Source of the DNA: Haemonchus contortus
Lineage: Eukaryota; Nematoda; Chromadorea; Rhabditida; Trichostrongylidae
DNA: 64,000 bases
Assembly (NCBI GenBank): GCA_000469685.2
Contig: LS997566.1
Span: forward strand, 10,481,492-10,545,491
Direction: 5' to 3'
Shown here: piece by piece, positions 12,522-22,537 of the stretch
Position numbering within the stretch: position 1 is the first letter of the stretch
Layout: every line of letters begins with the position of its first letter
The notes under the pieces: model-generated
Told to the model about the DNA's origin: nothing
Database searches by the model: none
Seen by the model: only the letters and a program-made list of their open reading frames with translations
Made by a program: the position numbers and the translations under genes

Positions 12522-12557
12522 GGCTGACGTTTCGGTGCCTTCACCTTCCTCGGAGCC
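12522..12557 (-). ncRNA. Hammerhead-like ribozyme motif in left pseudo-LTR
   Basis: Read on the minus strand, GGCT and AGCC can form stem I. Between them lie CCGAGGA, a GGTG/CACC hairpin that fits stem II, then GAAA, C and the cleavage-type triplet GTC. This is the layout of the minimal type I hammerheads known from Penelope-like elements. The core has C where CUGANGA expects U, and stem III is reduced to about one pair, so activity would be weak or need a dimer. The call rests on pattern only. Confidence 0.5.
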
Positions 12558-12916
12558 TGGAAAGACAAAAGGCACTTGAGAAACCATACGATCAAGCACC
12601 ATTTCAACCTACAAAGAAAGTTCAAAGGGCGCGGACTACTAGGAAGTCGAAAGATGGTAACTAACCTTTGGGACAGTCGACCTTTGGGGTCCACCGATCA
12701 CCCTAAGCTGGTGTGGCTGAGGTTTAAATAGGGTGAGCCTCGGGTCAACTTGCTTCAGGGGCCTCCAAGAGGCTGATCACGTAGATCAAGCTCCCTCAAA
12801 AACCACACAAGGCCGAGCGCGCCGCTGACCCCTTCCCAATCAACTCCTATCGATTACTGTATAAGCCCCCGACCCCGCCCCGCCGAGAGGACCTCGCGGG
12901 GGATCGACAGCGTAGG

Positions 12917-13579
12917 TCAAAACCCACATAGTGCTGCAAAGGGCGCCAGCTCCGTGGTAACCGCCACGCACTCTTCCCTCCGGTTAATTCTAGGGGCCTT
13001 AGCCATGATCCAAAAGGCCTCTAAGGTTCGCCGCGCCGCAATATCGGATTCACGTGATAATATCGTGACCGCCACCTCGAACCTCGTGTTCCCATGACAT
13101 CGTACCCTATGCTCTCCTGAAGGAGTCGCTATTCTCGACTTTTGCATGCCATCCAGGTGCTCCTTTATCCTGATGCAAAGAGGCCTGCCTGTTTCCCCGA
13201 TATATTCCTCTTTGCACTGAAGACACGAGATTAAGTATACAACACCGAATGGCATGCAGTCTCCTTCCTTACCGTGTGGGCAAATGACACAGGAAGGCGT
13301 TGCGCACAAGCGGTCGTACAGGCGATTTCGGACCAATCGTTGTTTGAGGTTCGAGGGTGGGATATCCACGACTCTCACCATGTCCTGAAGACCTGCCTTC
13401 TTCACACATGATCGTATGGCCGCACTTAATTCGTCTGATATGAAGGGGACACAAAATGGAACTTTTGTTTCCTCTTCCTCGTGAAGATTAAGTGCGACCG
13501 CCCTTCGCCTGTGTCGAAATGGGAATCTTGAGGTTTCGTAGCCGTTTGCCTGTGCTAGGGAGTCGGTATTTGTGTCCAA
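12917..13579 (-). CDS. Penelope-like element linker and GIY-YIG endonuclease
   Basis: This is a 220-residue open frame with no ATG at its beginning, as expected for the separated C-terminal half of a Penelope polyprotein. An N-terminal linker contains VPFCVPFISDELSAAIR and NLKQRLVRNRL, typical of the region between the reverse transcriptase and the nuclease. A Cys-rich stretch (CATPSCVICPHGKEGDC) is followed by GVVYLISCLQCKEEYIGET, which carries the GVY and YIG motifs. Then comes the conserved Arg in RIKEH, and an ARRTLEAFWI block. The enzyme nicks DNA for target-primed reverse transcription. The frame is cut off from the upstream reverse transcriptase ORF by the TIR element at 13568-14680. 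The stop lies at 12917-12919. Confidence 0.9.
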   Translation of the reverse strand: MDTNTDSLAQANGYETSRFPFRHRRRAVALNLHEEEETKVPFCVPFISDELSAAIRSCVKKAGLQDMVRVVDIPPSNLKQRLVRNRLYDRLCATPSCVICPHGKEGDCMPFGVVYLISCLQCKEEYIGETGRPLCIRIKEHLDGMQKSRIATPSGEHRVRCHGNTRFEVAVTILSRESDIAARRTLEAFWIMAKAPRINRREECVAVTTELAPFAALCGF

Positions 13580-14680
13580 TTGTAATTACTTCGCACCTTC
13601 CTCGCCCATCCACCAGTCGCCTGGGGTGACCTCCCTTAATTGGTTGGCTGGTGACCTATCTGGCAGTATCAGTGTACTGATATTGATTTCATGGATTGAA
13701 GTCTTTATTATTGAGTTATTACTAATAATAGTATAATATTTATTGTTAATATTATTATTATTACACATTTGAAGTAGTTTTTGCCTATGTACTTTCGGTA
13801 GAACCTTAGAGAACGTGTTGTGTCTGGAATCCGGTATGTTGGTACGTCATGCTTCCCATTTCTGCTTGCCTGCCTTTCCTGCCTTACCTGCCAAAATGTT
13901 GGCACTTGGATGTACCCCGGATCTGTAGTAGCCGTAGCTGCCCCTAAGGTCTTGGAAAACGTAAGGTTTTGGTTCACAGAGCTCACAATGCTTGCGGGTT
14001 CTGAATGTAAATAAAAGGAATTCGGAGGTACAGCACTCGAGGGAACAGAATGAGGAGGTGCAAGGGCTGGAAGGGGTGCAGATACATGAAATAGAGGTGG
14101 TACTGTGTATTGTGGTGGGCTAGCTAAATATAGGGATTCGTAGAAATAAGAAGGAGCAACAGGAGCAGCTAGTCATGAGTTGAAGCCGGAGAAGGCGCTG
14201 CGCTCGAATTCGCAATAGTACAAGTCTGACATGGTGATCATGCGATGACAAAGGTACAGAGGGATTTATGATTTTTCACCCACATGTTTAAATACCTTCG
14301 AGTGACCTACTGGCGGTGTTCAAAAAAAGCGATACAAGGAGTTAAAAAAGTGTGAAAGGTCACTCTGTTAACTAGTTTGCTTCAGGCGTCTTGTGAGAAT
14401 GAATGCTGAATGCTTACACGATGCGATAATTTTTCCCCCTTTCTTATGATATTTCCAATGATTATTTCAGCCTCCACACCTTCTTTTGTTTTATTATTTA
14501 TGGGTTCACATTTTTTGTTTTGCTTTATTTTATTTCTCATGTTTTGAATGTAAAGAAGTTCCTCACTCACACAATCGATATTGTTAGACGTGAGGCTAGC
14601 CGACTGACAGCGAGGTCACCCCCCAGGCGAGTCAGTGGATGGGCGAGGAAGGTGTGAAGTAATTGCAATTGGACACAAAT
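13568..14680. mobile_element. TIR element nested in the Penelope-like element
   Basis: The sequence begins ATTTGTGTCCAATTG and ends with its inverse. About 70 bp at each end match as inverted repeats with a few mismatches (13568-13640 against 14612-14680). The interior (13641-14611) is non-coding and has an ATT-rich tract near 13720-13765. It separates the reverse transcriptase and endonuclease ORFs, which are one polyprotein in related elements. No convincing target duplication is visible, so the exact ends are tentative. Confidence 0.7.
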
Positions 14681-16752
14681 TGGCTCACCCCCTGTGCTAT
14701 GCGGAGCGCCTGCCGTATCGACTCTGTTTTCTCCTCGCCTCCTGAGGAAACTCGAGAGGCAGTGTGCAACATATTCCTTATGATGGCTTTCTTAGTGTTG
14801 GATGGATGGGCGGAACGGAAGTGGACTAGTATGTTTTTGCTGGTAGGCTTACGATACCATTTAGTCCTAAAGGTACCCGCAGTTATCCGAACCTGGACGT
14901 TGAGGAACGCGAGCCAGTCGTCTGTCGGTTTCTCCCGTGTAAGCTTTATATGTTCCGAGTGTTGGTTAAACAATTCGAAACAGGTGTCCATCTCCACTTG
15001 GGTGGAGCACACAATAAAGCAATCGTCTATATACCGACAGTATAGAATGGGTCTACGTTCTAAAACAGGTTGTTCAATTTTTGACATGAATGCCACTGCG
15101 AGTACCGGTGCAAGCCTTTGCCCCATCGCTAGTCCTCTAATCTGCTGGTAATACTCGCCCGACCATTTAAATACGTTACACGATAGACACTCTCCGAGGA
15201 GTGTCATGACCTGTGGTATTGAAAGGCCATATAGATTAACAGAGTTTTCATGTTCGTTGAGGATTTCACTTATTGCTTGCATAGCACAGTCATTCGACAC
15301 ATTAGTGTATAGCGAGGTGACGTCAAAGGACTCCATCACCCTTTCTCCCTCTAACCTAGCATCACGAAGTTTCATTAGCAGCGCGTTGGTGTTGGGAAGG
15401 TGAGCAGGGAGATACTTTAAAAGCTGTACAAGTATTAAATTTAGAAACCATGAAATTCTATCCGTTGGGCCACCCACATTACTAACGATAGGTCTAACCT
15501 TGAAATGACACGGGTCATCCAAGATTGCGCCTCCCGGGGGAATTTTATGGGTTTTTATGAGCACGTACAGGACCGGACAGATAGGGAGTTCACTTTTCAG
15601 TCGCATTATGATGTTTTTAGGAAGGCTGGCAGCTCGTGCCAATTCTGTCCACTTCCTAAACAAGCGGCGGTACTGTTTAGTGAATTCCTCATATGTTGCA
15701 GGTTCGTAAACGGTCCTGTCCTGTAAGTGTGAACGAGTGATCGCTCTTTCCATGTCCTGCGACAAAACTACAAATTCTCCTCCCTTGTCGCTCACACTGA
15801 TCTTTATAGCCCCAGCATCTGAAAGTTGCTTTAGCTCTCTTAAACCCCTTCTTTGGGCCAAGGTCAGATTCCTTATAGTCCGTTTTGCAATATTTGAACG
15901 CAGAATAGCGAACAACGAGTCCGAAAAGATTCGGAACTTGGAATCTACCTCATGATCAGGCTCCTGTGACCCGAGATACGTAGAGGGGAAGGGTGGTGGC
16001 GGTATGCCAGAGCTGCTCACACTATTGCAACCCCCGAGTTGTCTGCTGACTTTTGCCCTATACCGCAAGCGATCATGCAATGATTGCAGATTACCCACAA
16101 TTTTGCGTGATATGATGTAGCTTAGAGAACGGTTAGGGGAAAAACTGGGTCCTAAATCTAAAGCAGATAGCGCATCGTTGGACAAACAGATATTGCCAAG
16201 CACCGTGACCCTTGGGCTGCCCCCATTATCCCCACATCCACCAGCTGTAGGGCTACTCCCGAAGTTTTCCCACGCAACTTGCGTGCCTGGTACGCGACTT
16301 CGCTGTTCATCCACTAACCCGTTGAACTTTCCCTGCAGTTTTACTTTAGTCCTAGAACGAATGGAATCACAAATGACTTTTGACTCACCCACTATTCTCC
16401 TCCAGACTTGGCTCGGCAGCAATCTTTCACAACACAACTCTTTGGAAGCACACTTCATCAACAAAGAATACATGAGATCCTTTTTGCTCCTTATAGCTGT
16501 GCGTAGGATTCGAAACTCGATTGCATGCAGACGATGGCTTTCCTTTGGCTTGCCACATGTTTCGAACAGGTTCTTCCTTCTTATGAAGTTCGGAACTATT
16601 CTGTTTCGCAAGCACCGGTGGAGAAAGTGAATGGCCTGTCTAGCTAGTACAATTTTCTGCCGCATAGACAGGACTTCCATGACAAGTCGACTACATTCAG
16701 CTGGTACTTCTCGAAGTAGTGTCCATGTGCGACTGTCGATGAATCTCGGCAT
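14632..16752 (-). CDS. Penelope-like reverse transcriptase (C-terminally interrupted)
   Basis: The reading frame is open from 16806, but the first ATG is at 16752. About 706 residues follow. The N-terminal third is basic and without a named domain. The reverse transcriptase core is clear: VLYVLIKTHKIP, VRPIVSNVGGPTDRIS, motif A ESFDVTSLYTN, motif B GLAMGQRLAPVLAVAFM, and motif C YCRYIDDCFIV with the catalytic Asp pair. Motif D is WLAFLNVQV, and the family-typical RTKWYRKPTSKNILVHF and SAHPSNTKKAI blocks follow. Motif B has QRLAP where SPLSP-like residues are common. The frame runs into the left-facing TIR of the nested element and stops there (14632-14634) after CNYFTPSSPIH, which is read from TIR sequence. 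The enzyme makes element cDNA at the nicked target. Confidence 0.92.
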   Translation of the reverse strand: MPRFIDSRTWTLLREVPAECSRLVMEVLSMRQKIVLARQAIHFLHRCLRNRIVPNFIRRKNLFETCGKPKESHRLHAIEFRILRTAIRSKKDLMYSLLMKCASKELCCERLLPSQVWRRIVGESKVICDSIRSRTKVKLQGKFNGLVDEQRSRVPGTQVAWENFGSSPTAGGCGDNGGSPRVTVLGNICLSNDALSALDLGPSFSPNRSLSYIISRKIVGNLQSLHDRLRYRAKVSRQLGGCNSVSSSGIPPPPFPSTYLGSQEPDHEVDSKFRIFSDSLFAILRSNIAKRTIRNLTLAQRRGLRELKQLSDAGAIKISVSDKGGEFVVLSQDMERAITRSHLQDRTVYEPATYEEFTKQYRRLFRKWTELARAASLPKNIIMRLKSELPICPVLYVLIKTHKIPPGGAILDDPCHFKVRPIVSNVGGPTDRISWFLNLILVQLLKYLPAHLPNTNALLMKLRDARLEGERVMESFDVTSLYTNVSNDCAMQAISEILNEHENSVNLYGLSIPQVMTLLGECLSCNVFKWSGEYYQQIRGLAMGQRLAPVLAVAFMSKIEQPVLERRPILYCRYIDDCFIVCSTQVEMDTCFELFNQHSEHIKLTREKPTDDWLAFLNVQVRITAGTFRTKWYRKPTSKNILVHFRSAHPSNTKKAIIRNMLHTASRVSSGGEEKTESIRQALRIAQGVSQFVSNCNYFTPSSPIH

Positions 16753-16815
16753 TTTTACTTTAGTTTGAAATTGACTCTTTAAGCTGTACAACCGAGATAT
16801 TAACAAACTTTATTC

Positions 16816-16851
16816 GGCTGACGTTTCGGTGCCTTCACCTTCCTCGGAGCC
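16816..16851 (-). ncRNA. Hammerhead-like ribozyme motif in right pseudo-LTR
   Basis: This 36-nt motif is the same as in the left pseudo-LTR. It lies about 65 bp upstream of the first ATG of the reverse transcriptase ORF on the minus strand. The duplicated position matches known Penelope-like elements, where hammerheads sit in each pseudo-LTR. The same core C-for-U substitution is present in both copies, so it predates the tandem. Confidence 0.5.
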
Positions 16852-17210
16852 TGGAAAGACAAAAGGCACTTGAGAAACCATACGATCAAGCACCATTTCA
16901 ACCTACAAAGAAAGTTCAAAGGGCGCGGACTACTAGGAAGTCGAAAGATGGTAACTAACCTTTGGGACAGTCGACCTTTGGGGTCCACCGATCACCCTAA
17001 GCTGGTGTGGCTGAGGTTTAAATAGGGTGAGCCTCGGGTCAACTTGCTTCAGGGGCCTCCAAGAGGCTGATCACGTAGATCAAGCTCCCTCAAAAACCAC
17101 ACAAGGCCGAGCGCGCCGCTGACCCCTTCCCAATCAACTCCTATCGATTACTGTATAAGCCCCCGACCCCGCCCCGCCGAGAGGACCTCGCGGGGGATCG
17201 ACAGCGTAGG

Positions 17211-17561
17211 TCAAAACCCACATAGTGCTGCAAAGGGCGCCAGCTCCGTGGTAACCGCCACGCACTCTTCCCTCCGGTTAATTCTAGGGGCCTTAGCCAT
17301 GATCCAAAAGGCCTCTAAGGTTCGCCGCGCCGCAATATTGGATTCACGTGATAATATCGTGACCGCCACCTCGAACCTCGTGTTCCCATGACATCGTACC
17401 CTATGCTCTCCTAAAGGAGTCGCTGTTCTCGACTTTTGCATGCCATCCAGGTGCTCCTTTATCCTGATGCAAAGAGGCCTGCCTGTTTCCCCGATATATT
17501 CCTCTTTGCACTGAAGACACGAGATTAGGTATACAACACCGGATGACATGCAGTCTCCTTC
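17211..17561 (-). pseudogene. 5'-truncated GIY-YIG endonuclease fragment
   Basis: This is the second copy of the nuclease domain, with GVVYLISCLQCKEEYIGET and RIKEHLDG intact. It starts inside the gene at the element boundary, so its linker and reverse transcriptase are missing. It differs from the 12917-13579 copy at a handful of residues. The few codons before GDCM are read from flanking host DNA. Confidence 0.88.
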
Positions 17562-17574
17562 CTTTATTAGTTCC
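17562..17574. repeat. Target-site duplication, right side of the Penelope-like element
   Basis: CTTTATTAGTTCC repeats the 13 bases at 12414-12426. Confidence 0.85.
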
Positions 17575-17909
17575 ATTCTAGGGCTAAGGGCTTGTGCATC
17601 TGGGGGTCGCGTTCCTCGAACGACTTCAAGGAGACACTGGTGTGGCAGGCGTCGTGGTTTCGCCGGAAAGGTGTACCGTCTCCGGCAAGAAACGCGAAGT
17701 TACCACACGGGCGTATTCATCGCCTCGTCGTCGTCGCCAGCTGTCGCCTCGTCTTCTGGCTCCAGCTCCCATCGTCACACCTACACTAATCCCATCTAAT
17801 GCGTCGTGCTAAGAGACAGTCGAATCTGCCGAAGAGGCATGAGCCAGCTTCTCAGAAAGAGCGAAAGGCAGGAGACAGAAAAAGGCAAAGAGTTACCGCT
17901 AGAAAATTA
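17575..17909. other. Unrecognised GC-rich block
   Basis: This stretch is more GC-rich than its surroundings and has open frames on the plus strand rich in Arg, Ser and Pro. It sits between the Penelope-like element and the mariner remnant. No domain is recognised; it may be the remainder of the repeat or gene that received the insertion. Confidence 0.3.
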
Positions 17910-18960
17910 TTGGGTTGTCCGGAAAGTTCCCGCCGATATTCGACGCCTCGGATTTATCAACTGTTGTACAAAAGATGAAGGACCCAACCTCATAAAGTTA
18001 TATGTTTTTTGAGAGAGTAGGTCCTCCTCTATATTCCTGTTGGAATTCCGTCGACATTTGTCGGAGTTTGTCTGTACAGGACTCGTATGAAAATGGAGAA
18101 CAATTGCCCGCATTTTCGGCATCTGAAGTATTTCTTCTACCGCAAGGCCTAGAATGCGGCTCAAGCCGCATTAAAGATATATCACCTTCGAGTAGACCAT
18201 GCTCTAGAGGAACGTACAGTGCATGACTAGTTTGCGAAATCCAATCAGAGTGAATTTGCCCTCGAAGACCGGCAACCTTCAAGGAGACGATCATCAGTTA
18301 AAATGACCAACTCGAAATGTGAACTGAAGCGAATCGGCATATCACTGCTCGTGGAGTAGGAGAAGGGCTCAATGTTTCGATATTAACCATTCGTGGTCAT
18401 CTGCAGACAGCTGATTTTGTAAATCGCCTTGATGTCTAGATATCTCGCGAAATGGGCGAGCGCAATGTGATGGACCGCGCCTCCAGGTGCGACTCGTTGC
18501 TCAAACGAAATAAAAATGGCCCGTTTCTGAAACGCATGAGCACGAGAGACGAAAATCGCATTGTGTACAGCAATGAGAAGCCGAAGCGATCGTGGAGCAC
18601 CTCTAGTGAGCCGTCACAAAGCATTGCAAAAGTCAAAATCTAGGTGCGGAATACTATGCCGAGTTGCTGATGGGATTTCAGGGAAGTCACTTACCATAAG
18701 CTATGCCGCATAATCAAATGATGACTTCAGAAAGGTACTATAGTTAGCTAGAAAATATGAAGGCAGCGATAGACCAAAAGCGACCCGAAGTGACAATCGT
18801 GAGAGCGTAATCTTCTAGCAGGGTACCTCGAGACCACACGTATTTTTGGCCACTCGTCAAAAGTTGCTAAAGTTTGGGTGGGATGTCTTACCACACCCTC
18901 ATATAGTCTAGACATAGCACCATCAGAATACCACTTGCTGGAATCAATGCAAAAGGAAAA
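17910..18960 (+). pseudogene. Decayed mariner transposon
   Basis: The left end TTGGGTTGTCCGGAAAGTTC is a mariner-type terminal repeat. Downstream the plus strand encodes a damaged mariner transposase. CDSLLKRNKNGPFLKRM is followed by IVYSNEKPKRSWS, and then, after a stop, PHVFLATRQKL and VLPHPPYSLDIAPSEYHLLES. These match the middle and C-terminal parts of DD34D transposases. Stops and frameshifts separate the pieces, and no right terminal repeat was found, so the 3' limit is approximate. It is not autonomous. Confidence 0.8.
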
Positions 18961-19109
18961 GAGAATGCTTGAGAGGGCTGGACGAAGATTGAAGAGAGCG
19001 GCGAAGCAAGGTAAAACGAAGGAAATAGAGGGAAAATGATAACATATAAGTGATGAAGGTGCGCCTCATAATAAGTAACAATCGAAACCGATCCTACTTT
19101 TTTTATGAT

Positions 19110-19250
19110 TTGTCGAGATTGACTGCGCAGGATGTCTTAGAGCAGCACCTATGGGCTCAAGAGTAAAAAGTAATTAAGTCCTCTAGAAGTGAGCTGTGAA
19201 GATCCGTAATATTTTAAGGATCTTTGAACGACACATAGTTACAGTTTTGA
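19110..19250. repeat. Degenerate copy of ASP 3' flanking sequence
   Basis: The stretch with GGATGTCTTAGAGCAGCACC and the following 100 bp resembles the sequence just downstream of the ASP genes (about 19400-19510 and 56105-56240 on the same strand). It lies immediately outside the palindrome. It suggests an extra, older ASP fragment at the junction. Confidence 0.5.
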
Positions 19251-19562
19251 TTGACTATTCCGACAGCTCAAGTCTCAGTGTCTGCTCGTCTTTTTGGTTT
19301 ACTTCAATCTCGTGGCCTCTCTTGTCTATAACATCATTCTGTGTTCTAATTGTAGGTAAGAATTAGAATATATCCTCCTCTTTAAATGGCCTTTACAAAT
19401 CAACTCCGCAAGATGTCTTGAAGCAGCATATATGGGCACAAAAAGCGAAAAGCGTTTTCTTGAAGTGAGGAGTGCAGAATCAGTGACATTTGAAGGAACT
19501 TTGAATGACAAATACTCGGAGAACAATGATTTTCTTTCACTGAAGATTTATTGCACAAGCAT

Positions 19563-21836
19563 TTAAGGAGCAATACAGAGTGCTTCATCTTTGCTACAGA
19601 CGCAACCAGCGCACTGACAGTCTTCGTCAGTTGAGCACGGATCTCCCATCGTATAAATCAATTCGCCGATGAAGTTTCCTCTGAAGTTCAATTTTTAGGG
19701 TGAATCCTTTACGAGGAGAGTCCGTTTTCTTTGCTTATTCTTACCCAGGATTGTATTCGCAAGCCACAAATGTAGAGGCGCCACCCCAGCAAGAAAAAAT
19801 TCCACAACCAATCTGGTTGCTCGATTGCCACGCCAACTGGAAACAAAAGTAGCAACGTTCTTGCTAACACCGTGTCAAAACTTCTGTTCATACCTGAGCG
19901 TATTCCTGTATTACGTTTTGATTGAAAACCTCCATACTGAAAACGTTATCCTGAGGTGCACCATATGTCTGTAGTTCATTGAACCAGGCCTCGACACTCT
20001 GAAATGTGGTAGATAGTGCTCTCTGAAAAAGATGCAATAAGAATATATTACAACCTCTGCTGCTGCTACCGTCTTGTTAATATGCGGCAGTAGTGAATGT
20101 ACATTATAACCCCATTGGTTATTTTGAGCAACAGAGTTGTACCCAAGCGTGCAATCCTTCGCCCACTCCACTGCATTCGCTTCGATTTCGCAATTGTAGC
20201 TCTGTAACAGTTCTTTGCAAACTTTATAGTAGTCGCCTAGATTGTTCGATAGAAGTGAATAAGATAGTAAAGATAGGTTCGGCCTCAAAGCCTGAGGTCC
20301 TTCAAGTCCTGCAAATCATTGTGATCAAAGCATGTTATGTATAACATAATCGTACCACTTTCATCATTCTAGCCGCTTTTGGAGCAAACCCTCCAAGATT
20401 GTTATGAGCTAGTCCTTTAGCTATGAGGGATCTGAATTGTTACGAATAACAGCAACATTCTCATAGATTTTACGTCCCGAAAACTTACCGATACTCATTG
20501 TGTTTGTCGACGAACATCTGCCTAGCTTCATCTGTCATTCCGTTATTATTCTCAGGGCACATCCCACCTGAGCGAGTTTTTTGGGAATCATTAGCTTGGA
20601 GCCGAAAAAACTTTTTTCGTTCAAACCTGGATGGTATATTTTAGGTGTTGTAGTAGGTTTCTCTGTAGTCGGTGGCATGACGGTAGTATATCCTGGAGGA
20701 ATACAAAGGGCCTCATCTTTACTACAAGTGCAGCCAGTGCATTGACAGTCTTCATCAGTTGTGCATGGATCTCCGATGTCGTAAATATAATGATTGATCC
20801 TATTTCCTCTATAATTTGATTTTTGCAAAAAATTTCGTGAAAAGGATCTCGTTGTTGTTATCTCCGTGACTTACGCAGGGTTGTACTCGCATGCTACAAG
20901 TGTCATGGTTGGGCACCATTCAACTGCGCAGCCGATTTTGTCGCTAGACTGCCAGGCTACCTGTAAAGACCATCCTTTCGACGTTAGTCAAATGGTAAAC
21001 CTGTGAATTCTGTAAACACCTGTGTGTAGTGGCCAACACCCCGATCGAAGACTTCCATTGTCAGGATATTTTCATCGGGCACTCCAAACATCTTCAATTC
21101 CCAGTACCAAGCTTGGACACTCTAAAATTGTGAAATCATTTTTGAAGGAGACCGAGTTGAAACTGAGCTCAAAATTCCAACATACTAATTTTGCAGATTC
21201 CGTCTTGCTGTAATTAGTCCCTCCTAGCATCCACAGGTTCTGCCCCCAATAATTCCTTTGCTCGGGTGGATCATGTTCGAACTTGCACTCTTTTGCATAT
21301 GCCGCCGTATTTGCCTCAACTTCGCAATCGTAACCCTAAAAGCCCTGGTCCACATGCTTTTGTCCTTTGTTTGATAGAGCACAGAACGACTGAAGGCTAA
21401 GGAAATATCATCAGGGACTAGAAGCTTCACATCGTACCACTTTCAACATTCGAGCTGCTTTCGGAGCGAATCCTCCAAGTTTATTCTTGGCCTGTCCTTT
21501 AGCAATAATAGATCTGAAAAACTTGTTCGTCGCACCTGCACGAAGATATCATGGGTGTGTTACGCAGGCACTACGACCAACCGATACTCATTGTGCTTAT
21601 CAACGAAAATCTGCCTAATTTCATCGGTCATGCCATTGTCCGATGTGGGGCAAAACGCGGCTGAAAAAAGTTTCTAACAACCCGAATCTCAAATTGAGCG
21701 TTTCAAAACCTTGAGGAGTGCGCACCTTTCAGGCATGATGGCGTCAGAAGCACCTGAATGGAGTAATTGGAGAAAGCTATACATGCCACTAAAGATGAAA
21801 ACTCACCGAAATAGCAATTAAAGTGGGTATTTGCAT
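19563..21836 (-). CDS. Two-domain SCP/TAPS (ASP) secreted protein, copy 1
   Basis: Fourteen exons are the mirror image of copy 2, for about 449 residues. A signal peptide (MQIPTLIAISVLLTPSCLKA) is followed by SCP domain 1, with CPTSDNGMTDEIRQ, RNYWGQNLW, SVQAWYWEL, the signature GHYTQVAW, and a closing ACEYNP. A Cys-rich hinge (DPCTTDEDCQCTGCTC) leads to a Thr/Pro linker. SCP domain 2 has CPENNNGMTDEARQ, QNNQWGYNVH, SVEAWFNEL, and a divergent QEYAQLAW in place of GHYTQ. A second Cys-rich tail ends at DEALCIAP. Unlike copy 2, the exon 9 acceptor (TTACAG) is intact here. A TATA box lies at 21879-21886 and AATAAA at 19547-19552. Hookworm ASPs are secreted by infective or adult worms and act at the host interface. 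The specific role of this one is unknown. Confidence 0.93.
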
Positions 21837-21878
21837 ACCTCACGACGAATGCGAATGTCCACAGGCACCCTAATGGCG

Positions 21879-21886
21879 CTTTTATA
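21879..21886 (-). promoter_or_regulatory. TATA box of ASP copy 1
   Basis: TATAAAAG on the minus strand, about 50 bp upstream of the ATG, conserved in all four copies. Confidence 0.75.
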
Positions 21887-22537
21887 GCAATTTTTGAACC
21901 ATCTTTCATGGATATCATAGGCACTGGCAGCTGTTATAATTTTACTGCACAGTTCTTCAAATTTCATTACTAGGACAAAGGAGAAAAATCGATGATGTGC
22001 GATTTGAGAGCGATTTTTTTCATCTACTGAAAAATGTGTTGTACTTCCCGAGAGTATCTCTGAGTTGTCAGAAGAGCGTTGAATAACCATGAGGAAGAGT
22101 CTACATCTTCAGTAAGGGGTAAAGATGAGGGCGCATACAATTGCTTCTTTTTCATCTTGTTGTACATTTCGAACAACTAGTTATAAATCACAATCGTAGA
22201 CAACCCTCTTTGTCGTCAAATATCTTCATAATTTCTTTTGGGTCAACAAGCACTTTACCACTAGAGTCTGTAAAACGATAATTTTGAAGAGAACTTTCTC
22301 AAGTAAATGCTCGACATACTTGCATGAAATTATTTTTTCAGCGATATGAGTCATTAAACGCCATTACAACGGTTCCTGCCTTGCGCGAAGAACTCCTTCT
22401 TCACACTAGTACATCTCCTTCTACTTCAGGAATGTACCTCTCCAGTTGATCAAAATGCAAGAAATTAGATGGCTTCAGTGAAGTAGTCCCTTTAACTGAA
22501 AGAACTCTTGCCTTTCTCCTTTCTCTTGGTGGAGATC

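Larger units (their letters stand above)
12427..17561 (-). mobile_element. Penelope-like retroelement (EN+), with tandem pseudo-LTRs
   Basis: The element runs on the minus strand. About 840 bp is directly repeated at its two ends (12427-13270 and 16722-17561), the pseudo-LTR arrangement typical of Penelope-like elements. From 5' to 3' it has a 5'-truncated GIY-YIG fragment with its 3' flank, the reverse transcriptase ORF, a nested TIR element, the linker plus GIY-YIG ORF, and the 3' flank continuing into the restart of the next unit. The right copy breaks inside the endonuclease at 17561. The matching 13-bp duplications outside both ends show that this tandem was inserted as one event. The two pseudo-LTRs differ at only a few positions, so the insertion is fairly recent. 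The nested insertion and separated ORFs mean this copy is not intact. Confidence 0.9.
19254..22471. repeat. Left arm of ASP palindrome 1
   Basis: This arm is the reverse complement of 23163-26380. Every matching feature has coordinates that sum to 45634, so there is no net insertion or deletion over 3218 bp. The only difference I found is one base (20202 against 25432). The arm contains ASP copy 1 with its promoter and 3' end. Confidence 0.93.

Noticed and set aside
14663..16630. Several plus-strand open frames across the Penelope-like element
   Set aside because: They are antisense shadows of the reverse transcriptase ORF.
21818..22090. 90-codon frame (MVIQRSSDN...) conserved in all four ASP promoters
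   Set aside because: It covers the TATA box and upstream region. Its conservation is explained by duplication, and the signal-peptide exon starts downstream.
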